Source: JAQGMO01 sp050954505 (GTDB taxonomy: Bacteria > Pseudomonadota > Gammaproteobacteria > Burkholderiales > Burkholderiaceae_D). Taken from it: a stretch of 6,442 nucleotides of DNA. Within the stretch, counting starts at the first letter, position 1. Each line of letters begins with the position of its first letter. The notes below the pieces were generated by a model. The model was not told where the DNA came from. It saw only the letters and a program-made list of their open reading frames with translations, and made no database searches. A program made the translations under genes and the position numbers. Below are positions 1-6,069 of the stretch, one piece after another. The DNA is taken from positions 1 through 6,442 of the forward strand of contig JBPBPY010000067.1 of NCBI GenBank assembly GCA_050954505.1, in the 5' to 3' direction.

Positions 1-2075
1 TCGCTGAGTTTCACATAATCATTGACGATGGCACGATGCCGGTCTGTTGCGTCCGGTATTTCCTCGATGTGCTTAATATGCTTGAGCGACATTCCTACGC
101 GGCCCTCGGCGGCATGCTCGACGGCGGTTTTCAGCTCGGGATTCTTTTGTCGTTGAATCTCATTGATGCGCGCTGTCTGCATGCCGTCGATTTGCAACTG
201 CGCAAAGGGTTTGCCTGCCTCGATTGCTTCGGTCTGCTTGGTATCTCCCAGGAGAACCATGCGCGCACCCGTTTTCTCGACCAGGCGCATAAGTTGTTCC
301 ATTTGGCGGGATGCCACCACGCCCGATTCATCCAAAACAATGACGGTCTTGTTATCGATTGGCCGTTCTTTCGTGCCAAGGAAGCTCGCCAATGTGTGCG
401 CTTCCAGCCCTTCATTTTTTAGTGCCTTGACCTGGTTTCCATAGGGGGCCAGAGCGATAGTGCGATAGCCGCCACCTTCTCCGGCCAGCTCATTAGCTTG
501 CTTGATGAGGGCCACGGCCTGATTGACGGCATAGGTTTTGCCGGTGCCGGCGTCGCCCTGGATGCCTACAAAACGGTTGGTGGTACTCACCATTGTTTCC
601 ACTGCTGCGCGTTGGCCGTCATTCAAGGTTGAATTTGCCAATGCCTTTTGCACGTCCACCGAGGCCATGATGGGCGGCACGGCGTTGCGGCCCGTGCGCT
701 CGATAGCTAAGATCGTTTTTTCACGCTTTAATGCCTTCTGCGTGGTGTAACGCTTCTCTACCGGGACCAGAGAACCGCGTTTTACCGCTTCCCCAATGTA
801 AGCTGTTGCCTGGGCATTCGTCCAGTTTCGAATTCCTTTTAATTCGGCTTTCCAGCCCTCAATTGACAGAGCTTGTCCGGCACTATGTTCGGCTATGCGG
901 TAACTTGGCACGGACTCAATTAGCGTACCTTGCTGAATCAACCTTTGCACTTCTGCTTTGATTTCCTTCATCCCGGCCAGCCCTACGGCACGCCGTGTGG
1001 CGGCAGTCAATAAAGCGCTCTCTGTCACAACGGCATCGCGTTCAGTCAAATGATTGATTGCAAACTGCATGACTGCCTGAGCCGGTGTGAGTGCTGGCAG
1101 TAGCGTATGGTTGTCAGCCTTATCCGTTCCTGGACCGGATGCATCTGCCCGCTCGCTGTCCTTCGGTTCATAGCTAGGCCCGTTGACGGTAGCGCGCATG
1201 CCAAAGTCGATCTTTAATTCTTGGCTCTTTTCCACCCAATATTGTTTAACAATCTCCCGGTCTCGTTCATCCTTGCGCGGCCTGGTCGCCAGTGAGATAA
1301 CCTGTTTTTCCAGAGTGGTGGCCGATGCCCGCGTTTTTCCGTCATTCGCTAAGGCTTCCTCAATAACGCGGCTACGTTCGGAAAAAGCCTCGATCTGCTC
1401 GCGGGTAATGTGGCCCAGCTCGAAATTTCCCTTATCGTCCACCACGCGGATTTGATAGCCAGCCGCTTGCAATTCTTTAGCAAGCTCGGTTTTATAAATA
1501 GCGTCGATGGTGTTATAGGCACGAAACATATCCTCGTTGGCCAAGGCCCGCCATTCGCCGTCTGCGCGCTGGGTCATGTTCAAAATCACGGCATGCGTAT
1601 GCAGCTGCGGGTCTTTGGCACGGCTCATTTCATGGCGAAATGTCCCCACCACCAGCTTGCCGGTACGCTCGCGGGTGCTTATCCCACTGACTTTTTTGCG
1701 GGTTTGTGCAAGGGTTTCGATTTGCTCAACGGCCCGTTGGACGGCCTTATCATGCGCTGCCGTTACAGCCCGGTCTCCTGCTACCAATGCCTGCATGGAA
1801 ACCGATTTGGGCGCGGAAAACGTCAGGTCTAACGCCATGCGCTTTTGTTTGTCGGCCGGGTCAAATGTCGTTTGGATGCGCTGTCCGTTAGGCAGCTCCC
1901 CATTGAACAGCTTCGATAGCTGCGCTTGCTCGACCGCACCTGTCAACCCTAACGCCTCCGCGCCTTTGCCCTGCCAGCCGCCCGGATTTTCCTTGACGTA
2001 ATAATCATCTGCCGATGAAAAGTAATGCGCGGCGGCGTATTGGTTGTTGCCTCGGATCGGCGTCATATTCAACAT
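1..2075 (-). CDS. trwC: TrwC/TraI-type MOBF conjugative relaxase-helicase, N-terminal 691 residues, truncated by the window edge
   Basis: This protein nicks one strand at oriT, stays bound to the 5' end and unwinds the DNA for transfer. The reading frame is open from ATG 2075 to the window edge with no stop, giving 691 complete residues; R388 TrwC is about 970, so the C-terminal part is missing here. The relaxase domain (about 1-300) shows the N-terminal tyrosines Y18, Y25 and Y26, a DLTFSAPKSVS block at 83-93 and the metal-binding histidines H148, H159 and H161 (HEMSRAKDPQLHTHAV). The RecD-like helicase follows: Walker A GDAGTGKT at 507-514, Walker B VIVLDES at 578-584, LLGDTKQ at 608-614, EAGKPFAQLQ at 619-628 and an EIQRQ motif near 639. 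The start follows the trwB stop by 2 bases, with an AAGGA ribosome site in the end of trwB; M4 is a possible alternative start. Identity as a MOBF relaxase-helicase is very secure; the symbol follows R388. Confidence 0.96.
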   Translation of the reverse strand, partial: MLNMTPIRGNNQYAAAHYFSSADDYYVKENPGGWQGKGAEALGLTGAVEQAQLSKLFNGELPNGQRIQTTFDPADKQKRMALDLTFSAPKSVSMQALVAGDRAVTAAHDKAVQRAVEQIETLAQTRKKVSGISTRERTGKLVVGTFRHEMSRAKDPQLHTHAVILNMTQRADGEWRALANEDMFRAYNTIDAIYKTELAKELQAAGYQIRVVDDKGNFELGHITREQIEAFSERSRVIEEALANDGKTRASATTLEKQVISLATRPRKDERDREIVKQYWVEKSQELKIDFGMRATVNGPSYEPKDSERADASGPGTDKADNHTLLPALTPAQAVMQFAINHLTERDAVVTESALLTAATRRAVGLAGMKEIKAEVQRLIQQGTLIESVPSYRIAEHSAGQALSIEGWKAELKGIRNWTNAQATAYIGEAVKRGSLVPVEKRYTTQKALKREKTILAIERTGRNAVPPIMASVDVQKALANSTLNDGQRAAVETMVSTTNRFVGIQGDAGTGKTYAVNQAVALIKQANELAGEGGGYRTIALAPYGNQVKALKNEGLEAHTLASFLGTKERPIDNKTVIVLDESGVVASRQMEQLMRLVEKTGARMVLLGDTKQTEAIEAGKPFAQLQIDGMQTARINEIQRQKNPELKTAVEHAAEGRVGMSLKHIKHIEEIPDATDRHRAIVNDYVKLS

Positions 2076-2077
2076 AG

Positions 2078-3634
2078 TCAATCCTTCAAGCTGATGCCCT
2101 CGGCGCGGCGCGGGTAGCTGACGTAAGGCAAGGTAATTTTTGCAATGGGAAAATCTTCGGCAAACATCACATAGCCGGTAAGATCTTTTAGATTGGATAT
2201 TTCAGAATCCAGTACGACCGGCTCCGGTGGACTGGCAACGATATTCCTGCTTGCCCCGTGGGAAGTTGTTGTGAGCTGCACGCGCTCGACATGCTGTTTC
2301 CCTAATACTTCGCTGGCCTTGTCGGCATTAAGCGCATTGGATGCCCCGAAAATGACGTAGTTACGAAAGCAGGCAAGCAACGTCTTAGCCGCGTCTTTAC
2401 CGTAGGTCTCGTCCAGTTGGGACCAATCCTGGATACTTCCCACGATCCGCAAACCGTGCTTACGCCCTTTCGTGGCCGCTGGCACAAACGATTCTAGCTT
2501 GCCAAGCGATTCCAGCTCGTCGAGGAACAGCCATAGCCGGGTATCTACCGTGGCCGAGGTTGGTTCATAGCTCAAGATCGTCGCGCAAATCGTATCTATC
2601 CATGCGGCAACTAATGGGCGCTGTGCCGAGCGCATATCTTCACGCCAGGTAATGAAGAGGTTTCCGGCCTTGGGGTTACGTACCCATTCCAGGATGGAGA
2701 ATTCGCCTCTAGTCATGAAACGCAGGGGCCGGACATACTTGTTAAGCATGAACTGGATGCTTGCCACGGCTTTCTCTGCGTTTTCGCGGAAATAGCCTTG
2801 AGAATCAGTGCCTGTCAAAAACGCCTTGATAACGTCGCCGTCTTCCCGAACCAAAAGGTTGACGAGCATATCCTGGTCAGGGTTGCCGGTCTCCACCAAT
2901 TTGCGCATCGTGTCGGCCAACACATCGCGGCTGTAGGCACACCATTGTTCTTGGTCTTGATCGACCTGCGGCGGAATAATGCTTTTTGCCATGCGGTCGT
3001 AATCGTGGACGCCTTTGATTTCGTTAAATAACGTCCACCCTGTTGAGCGGAGATCGAACGGATTTAAAAGTATGTCGCCAGGGAAAGTAAATTTGGAATA
3101 GAACGTGCCGTTTGGATCGATGACTGCCATTTTGTCGCGGCGCTTGATTGCTGACGCAATCATGCTTTCCATGGAAACGGATTTACCCGAACCGACCGAT
3201 GCGCAGATCATCGTATTACGGTTTTCGAGGTGAATCGGCATTGGCAAATTGCCAATCATAATGGGCTGCAATGGGGTTTTGCCCTCTTTGTTTCGGCGGG
3301 CGTTTTCTTTCCGGTTGACGGCTTCAACCTTGCTTTTGACCGTATGCCAGTTCGCCATTTTGGAGCCGCGCAGCCAGCGTCTATACGGCGCGCCCTGGTA
3401 TCCGTCCTCGCCGTATTCCTTCAAAAAGTACCCAGCGCTTGCTGCCAGTCCCAAGCCTGCAATAAGTCCACCTAGCAATAATGGGTTACTTGTGGTTGCG
3501 TGAAGTGCTGACGTTAACGCCTTCGGAAAAGGGGTAAGCGACACGTTGGAAGCGTAAATGCCTGATAGCCAGCCAGCGACTGGCAAGCCGATTCCGAAAA
3601 ATAATGTGGCGTTTTCGACTTCACGTTTTTGCAT
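2078..3634 (-). CDS. trwB: TrwB/TraD-type type IV coupling protein (inner-membrane DNA-translocating ATPase)
   Basis: The 518-residue protein matches R388 TrwB (507 residues) in length and in many blocks recalled from it. Coupling proteins form hexameric rings at the inner membrane that connect the relaxase-DNA complex to the type IV secretion channel and use ATP to pump DNA. Two hydrophobic segments near residues 10-28 and 51-70 fit the usual N-terminal membrane anchor. Walker A is ASVGSGKS at 145-152, followed by the family blocks VIDPNG (171-176), ILLNPFD (188-194) and NLFITWREDM (325-334). Walker B is LWLFLDELESL at 367-377, followed by TKGRKHGLR (388-396). The first Walker A glycine is alanine (A145), while K151 and S152 are intact. 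The ATG lies 3 bases after the trwA stop and is preceded by AGGAG inside the end of trwA. It is the middle gene of the trwABC operon. Confidence 0.95.
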   Translation of the reverse strand: MQKREVENATLFFGIGLPVAGWLSGIYASNVSLTPFPKALTSALHATTSNPLLLGGLIAGLGLAASAGYFLKEYGEDGYQGAPYRRWLRGSKMANWHTVKSKVEAVNRKENARRNKEGKTPLQPIMIGNLPMPIHLENRNTMICASVGSGKSVSMESMIASAIKRRDKMAVIDPNGTFYSKFTFPGDILLNPFDLRSTGWTLFNEIKGVHDYDRMAKSIIPPQVDQDQEQWCAYSRDVLADTMRKLVETGNPDQDMLVNLLVREDGDVIKAFLTGTDSQGYFRENAEKAVASIQFMLNKYVRPLRFMTRGEFSILEWVRNPKAGNLFITWREDMRSAQRPLVAAWIDTICATILSYEPTSATVDTRLWLFLDELESLGKLESFVPAATKGRKHGLRIVGSIQDWSQLDETYGKDAAKTLLACFRNYVIFGASNALNADKASEVLGKQHVERVQLTTTSHGASRNIVASPPEPVVLDSEISNLKDLTGYVMFAEDFPIAKITLPYVSYPRRAEGISLKD

Positions 3635-3637
3635 TCT

Positions 3638-4030
3638 TTAGTTCTCCTGGAGCTGTTTAATAAGCTGGCCGAGTTCGGGCGATAACTTTTCGACGGCGCT
3701 GGTTGATAGCTGGGCTTGTTCTACTGCAACCCGAAAATCGTTGATTTCGCCGCTAGTAGCTTTTCGCTGGGCAAGGTATACCAGCGTCGTCAACATAGCG
3801 TTGGTGGCCTTCTGAGAAGCTTCTATGGCGTTCAATCGACCCATGAGTTCATGCCGGTCTGCCCACGTATCCACGTTATCGTTACTGCCCTTGGTGGGGG
3901 TAAGTTTGTCCAAAACTTGGCTGCGAATGTAGGGGCCGAGCTTGCTAAAACCCGCGAGTGCAGCGGCGTGTTCAAGCCTCTCTCTATCGACGTAACTGAA
4001 CCGAATTGATACGGGAACATTACCTGACAT
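3638..4030 (-). CDS. trwA: TrwA-like ribbon-helix-helix oriT-binding accessory protein
   Basis: A 130-residue protein in the position of R388 trwA (about 120 residues): first gene of the operon, next to oriT and directly before trwB. Residues 5-11 (VPVSIRF) look like the DNA-binding beta strand of a ribbon-helix-helix fold. Two predicted helices follow at about 15-26 and 31-43, with a GPYIRSQVLDKL pattern typical of the second helix. The remainder (about 56-128) is mostly helical and polar, fitting an oligomerisation domain. By family knowledge such proteins bind sites in oriT, stimulate relaxase nicking and TrwB ATPase activity, and repress their own operon. The start ATG at 4030 has AAAGGG five bases upstream, a good ribosome site. 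Sequence similarity to TrwA itself is weak by eye, so the call rests on fold plus gene order. Confidence 0.85.
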   Translation of the reverse strand: MSGNVPVSIRFSYVDRERLEHAAALAGFSKLGPYIRSQVLDKLTPTKGSNDNVDTWADRHELMGRLNAIEASQKATNAMLTTLVYLAQRKATSGEINDFRVAVEQAQLSTSAVEKLSPELGQLIKQLQEN

Positions 4031-4101
4031 ATTGACCCTTTATAACGTTTACAAAAAAATTACTAAAATTGGTCATAAAAGCTTGCGTAAAGCCGATATT
4101 G

Positions 4102-4111
4102 TAATGCATTA
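4102..4111. repeat. 10-bp perfect palindrome TAATGCATTA
   Basis: TAATGCATTA equals its own reverse complement. It lies about 70 bases upstream of the trwA start, inside the probable trw promoter region. A dimeric regulator such as the ribbon-helix-helix TrwA-like protein could use it as an operator, but a short AT-rich palindrome can also arise by chance. Confidence 0.4.
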
Positions 4112-4156
4112 AACGCACGTAATAAGACAAGGATTTCTCTTCTTTCATTGTGGTCT

Positions 4157-4178
4157 GCACCCCCCCCCTTGGGGGTGC
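4157..4178. repeat. GC-rich inverted repeat with a C9 run
   Basis: GCACCCCC (4157-4164) pairs with GGGGGTGC (4171-4178), an 8-bp perfect stem with loop CCCCTT. The run of nine C at 4160-4168 can pair with the five G in several registers. It is not followed by a T tract, so a terminator is unlikely. Position and core (GCACC...GGTGC) suggest the relaxase-recognition hairpin of oriT. Confidence 0.75.
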
Positions 4179-4188
4179 GTTTCATGTA

Positions 4189-4224
4189 TTGAGATTTTGC
4201 TCGGGTTAAGGAGCAAAATCTCAA
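4189..4224. repeat. Perfect 14-bp inverted repeat in oriT
   Basis: TTGAGATTTTGCTC (4189-4202) and GAGCAAAATCTCAA (4211-4224) are exact reverse complements around an 8-base loop GGGTTAAG. It is the longest perfect inverted repeat noticed in the window. It is followed by GGTTTT and not by a clean T run, and it lies between divergent promoters, so an oriT role is more likely than termination. It begins one base to the right of the nick proposed after the first hairpin. Confidence 0.85.
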
Positions 4225-4248
4225 GGTTTTAGAGCGTTAAATCGACTA

Positions 4249-4259
4249 GGACGAAGTCC
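4249..4259. repeat. Short GGAC/GTCC hairpin
   Basis: GGAC (4249-4252) and GTCC (4256-4259) form a 4-bp stem around GAA. It is the last GC-rich element before the AT-rich tract and may mark the right edge of oriT. It is short enough to be coincidental. Confidence 0.4.
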
Positions 4260-4312
4260 GTTGGGAAATAACACTAAAAAGAAAGTGAAATATACATAGA
4301 AAATTTTAAATA

Positions 4313-4363
4313 ATTTGAATAAAATTAAAATATATTATTAAAAATTTGAAAATAATTAAGATA
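4313..4363. repeat. Degenerate 20-bp direct repeat in the AT-rich tract upstream of stbA
   Basis: The sequences at 4313-4332 and 4344-4363 both begin ATTTGAA and agree at 17 of 20 positions by eye. They are offset by 31 bases, about three helical turns, so two bound proteins would lie on the same face. R388 StbA binds short direct repeats upstream of its own gene; these are placed similarly but differ in sequence. The tract is so AT-rich that chance similarity is a real risk. Confidence 0.4.
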
Positions 4364-4365
4364 AG

Positions 4366-4394
4366 TTGCTAAATGATGTAGAAACTAATATAGT
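4366..4394 (+). promoter_or_regulatory. Sigma70-type promoter of the stb operon
   Basis: A -35 element TTGCTA (4366-4371) and a -10 element TATAGT (4389-4394) are separated by exactly 17 bases. Transcription would start near 4401, leaving a leader of about 30 bases before ATG 4431. The promoter overlaps the right end of the AT-rich repeat region, so a protein bound there could repress it. Confidence 0.65.
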
Positions 4395-4430
4395 TTTATA
4401 GTGAAAAATTTGCTTATTGGTGAAAGTTTA

Positions 4431-4865
4431 ATGGATGATGACCTTGGACAGGATTTGGCAAGAATAGAGCCAAAAACAATTGTCGGAAAAATAAGAAAAT
4501 ACATGCCTCTAATCGATCAAAAAATGTCTGAGGGTGTCAGCGCACAAGACATGCTTGAGGTACTAAGCAAGCACGGAATCGATTTGAATATTTCAACGTT
4601 TCGGTATTACGTACATCAATATAGGAAACAGAAAAAATCTTCTGGTGAAGTCTCATCAAACACTTTGCCAAGGAAAACAAAAATAGAAAAAAATATTGCG
4701 GAAAAGAATCTTCCCGAAACCGCCCCGCCTCAAAAACGGGAACCTTTGTCAGTTCAAGATTTGCATAAAGTAATGAATCAAGACCCCTTAACTTTTGAGA
4801 AAGAAGTTGAGGAAAGCGAAAGACGATACAAGGAACATTTGAAAAATACTGGAAAGACAAAATAA
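4431..4865 (+). CDS. stbA: StbA-like DNA-binding protein of the plasmid stability operon
   Basis: ATG 4431 gives 144 residues and has GGTGAAAG just upstream (4419-4426). A GTG at 4401 would add ten residues, but it lacks a ribosome site and coincides with the predicted transcript start, so ATG 4431 is preferred. Residues 25-69 have a helix-turn-helix-like pattern (MSEGVSAQDMLEVLSKHG, then ISTFRYYVHQYRKQKK), a basic small DNA-binding domain often seen in plasmid proteins encoded beside relaxase operons. Residues 70-105 are a polar, lysine-rich linker, and 106-138 are charged and helical. In R388, StbA binds repeats near oriT, represses its operon, keeps plasmid copies evenly placed in the cell and lowers conjugation. 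The assignment here rests mainly on gene order with stbB and on the domain pattern, not on clear sequence identity. A relative of RP4 TraK is another possible description. Confidence 0.62.
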   Translation: MDDDLGQDLARIEPKTIVGKIRKYMPLIDQKMSEGVSAQDMLEVLSKHGIDLNISTFRYYVHQYRKQKKSSGEVSSNTLPRKTKIEKNIAEKNLPETAPPQKREPLSVQDLHKVMNQDPLTFEKEVEESERRYKEHLKNTGKTK

Positions 4866-4867
4866 TT

Positions 4868-5593
4868 ATGGTTACAAAATTTAAAAAAATTGGTGTTATT
4901 AATTTTTCGGGGAATGTTGGTAAATCAGTGATTGCTAATCACTTGTTGATGCCCCGTATGCCTGGTGCAAAACTAGTGGAGGTAGAAACTTCAAATGCGG
5001 GCGCTTTCGATGATTCGGATAATCAACGGTTCAAAGGTAGGCAGTTCGAAGATCTAATCCGGGTAATGGCTGAACACGAATCTGTCATCGTTGATATTGG
5101 CGCGTCGAATATTGAAGACCTCGTTAAGTTCATGAATAAAATGGCAGGGTCTCATGAAGATTTCGACCTGTTTATCCTGCCAGTTACCCCAGATAAAAAA
5201 CAGCAGCTCGACACGCTAAAAACTGTCGATACACTTGCTGACATAGGCATAACGGAAGATAAAATTCGGGTCGTCTTTAATAAAGTGGATACTGATGATG
5301 TTGACGATGTGCCGAGTATCTTCGGCGCTGTCTTTGGTCGTCAGTTCGATTACAAAAAATTTACGATCCGTCCAGATGCAATTGTTTTTGATAACCCGGT
5401 TTATGACCGACTGCGCGCACTTCAAAAAAACGTGTCGGAAATGGTTGCTGACTTAACGGATTACACGGCCCTGCGCCGTGAAGCAAAAGACGACCAAGCA
5501 AAAACCGAAGCCAATAAGATGCTAACGGCCCAGCGCCTTGCAAAGTCGGCCAAGGCGAATTTGGATAAAGTCTTTGAGGCACTTTGCCAGTAA
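4868..5593 (+). CDS. stbB: StbB-like ParA/MinD-family ATPase
   Basis: A 241-residue P-loop ATPase of the size of R388 StbB and RP4 TraL. Walker A is SGNVGKS at 14-20, after the strand KKIGVINF. Walker B is VIVDIGAS at 73-80 with D76, and a further strand with FNKVD lies at 137-141. The first residue of the ParA signature (the extra lysine of KGGxGKT) is serine here, S14; only the ordinary P-loop lysine K19 is present. An acidic stretch follows at 141-147, and the C-terminus from about 200 is a charged helix. In R388, StbB is needed for efficient conjugation and counteracts StbA's effect on plasmid position. The gene begins 2 bases after the stbA-like stop; GGAAAG lies rather far upstream (11 bases), so translation may depend on coupling to stbA. 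Confidence 0.85.
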   Translation: MVTKFKKIGVINFSGNVGKSVIANHLLMPRMPGAKLVEVETSNAGAFDDSDNQRFKGRQFEDLIRVMAEHESVIVDIGASNIEDLVKFMNKMAGSHEDFDLFILPVTPDKKQQLDTLKTVDTLADIGITEDKIRVVFNKVDTDDVDDVPSIFGAVFGRQFDYKKFTIRPDAIVFDNPVYDRLRALQKNVSEMVADLTDYTALRREAKDDQAKTEANKMLTAQRLAKSAKANLDKVFEALCQ

Positions 5594-5602
5594 AAGGTTG
5601 CC

Positions 5603-5992
5603 ATGAACAAAGACATAACGTCCGTCCGTGAAGCGTTGCTCCATGAAGCTTTGAAAGATATTGATGCCTTGATTGAAAAAATCTCGGCCGTCGATGAAAG
5701 CCTTGCGAAAAGAATAGAACAATCGACAAAAGAAGGTGCCGGCAGAGCTTACATTTCCACCGAGATACGTTTTAAAACAATGTTTCAAGACCGAGAAGAA
5801 AAACTCATGGATGCGGGGCGCAATGCCGCGAACATGATTGGTACACAAATGCATGGCGGGTTGACACAGTTAGTGGCCGTCAACGAAGCGTTAGAACGTA
5901 AGGCATGGCGTTTTATAGCCATACAGACGGCTTTAGCGGTCCTTGGCGGTGCGATTGGGGGGGCATTAGTAACCAAGATGCTTGGGGCATAG
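5603..5992 (+). CDS. stbC: StbC-like small protein with a C-terminal membrane segment
   Basis: A 129-residue protein that closes the stb operon, as stbC does in R388. Residues 1-100 are charged and mostly helical, with many Glu, Lys and Asp. The C-terminal stretch of about 104-124 (WRFIAIQTALAVLGGAIGGALV, starting at W102) is a single hydrophobic helix rich in Gly and Ala, so the protein is probably anchored in the inner membrane with the long domain in the cytoplasm. The start has AAAAGG six bases upstream and lies 9 bases after the stbB stop. The function of StbC is unknown even in R388; RP4 TraM occupies the same position after the TraL ATPase. A G7 run at 5957-5963 lies within the membrane-helix codons. 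Confidence 0.65.
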   Translation: MNKDITSVREALLHEALKDIDALIEKISAVDESLAKRIEQSTKEGAGRAYISTEIRFKTMFQDREEKLMDAGRNAANMIGTQMHGGLTQLVAVNEALERKAWRFIAIQTALAVLGGAIGGALVTKMLGA

Positions 5993-5993
5993 A

Positions 5994-6020
5994 AAAAGGC
6001 GCTTAGAGCGCCTTTTGTTT
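5994..6020 (+). terminator. Rho-independent terminator of the stb operon
   Basis: AAAAGGCGC (5994-6002) and GCGCCTTTT (6008-6016) form a 9-bp perfect stem with loop TTAGA, followed by a T-rich tail (TTTTGTTTGTTT). It begins immediately after the stbC-like stop, so it ends that operon and insulates the next gene. Confidence 0.85.
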
Positions 6021-6037
6021 GTTTGGGACAGTAATGA

Positions 6038-6069
6038 CTATTTGAAATAAGTGCGACGTTTTCAAATAG
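6038..6069. repeat. 10-bp perfect inverted repeat CTATTTGAAA/TTTCAAATAG
   Basis: CTATTTGAAA (6038-6047) pairs exactly with TTTCAAATAG (6060-6069) around a 12-base loop. It lies between the stb terminator and the next gene, with no following T run. It could be an operator or a single-stranded-DNA hairpin in the leading region. Confidence 0.6.

Larger units (their letters stand above)
4141..4262 (+). other. Probable origin of transfer (oriT) core
   Basis: The block holds three consecutive hairpin-forming sequences between divergent trwABC and stbABC-like operons, exactly where oriT lies in R388. MOBF relaxases recognise a hairpin and cut a few bases 3' of it on the transferred strand. With stb genes in the leading region, as in R388, that strand would be the plus strand here and the hairpin would lie left of the cut. 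The GGTGCG at the end of the first hairpin matches the end of the R388 nic-proximal hairpin as recalled. A T/A step at 4187/4188 sits at the same distance as the R388 cut (TGTCT/ATAG) and shares part of its flanks. A cut after the second hairpin (4225-4235) is the alternative. Location as oriT is likely; the exact nick is a guess. Confidence 0.7.
4031..4430. other. Noncoding divergent intergenic region between trwA and stbA-like genes
   Basis: About 400 bases without a convincing gene, separating the leftward trw operon from the rightward stb operon. From left to right it holds the trwA leader with its AAAGGG ribosome site, a 10-bp palindrome, the hairpin cluster taken as oriT, an AT-rich tract (about 4265-4400) with a degenerate direct repeat, and the promoter and leader of the stb operon. 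In R388 the equivalent interval contains oriT, the TrwA and host-factor sites, and the StbA-bound repeats. Confidence 0.85.

Noticed and set aside
36..422. Plus-strand open frame of 128 codons
   Set aside because: It lies antisense to the relaxase helicase domain, which shows clear motifs in its own frame. It has no recognisable product.
1410..1832. Plus-strand open frame of 140 codons
   Set aside because: It is antisense to the relaxase catalytic domain, including the codons for the histidine triad. It is a shadow of that gene.
4063..4091. Promoter for trwA, TTTACG-17-TTTTAG on the minus strand
   Set aside because: Spacing is right, but the -10 matches only half of the consensus and other weak alternatives exist in the same AT-rich stretch.
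4157..4178. GC hairpin as an intrinsic terminator
   Set aside because: No T run follows on either strand, and the site lies between divergent operons where a terminator would serve no gene.
4249..4270. GGACGAAGTCC as part of a hammerhead ribozyme
   Set aside because: The surrounding conserved core (CTGATGA and GAAA with helices I and III) is absent.
4265..4400. Replication origin with iterons or an AT-rich unwinding element
   Set aside because: The tract is AT-rich, but there are only two degenerate repeat copies, no DnaA-box-like cluster was seen and there is no replication initiator gene in the window.
5522..5854. Minus-strand open frame of 110 codons across the stbB/stbC junction
   Set aside because: It is antisense to two genes with good starts and motifs, and its translation has no family features.
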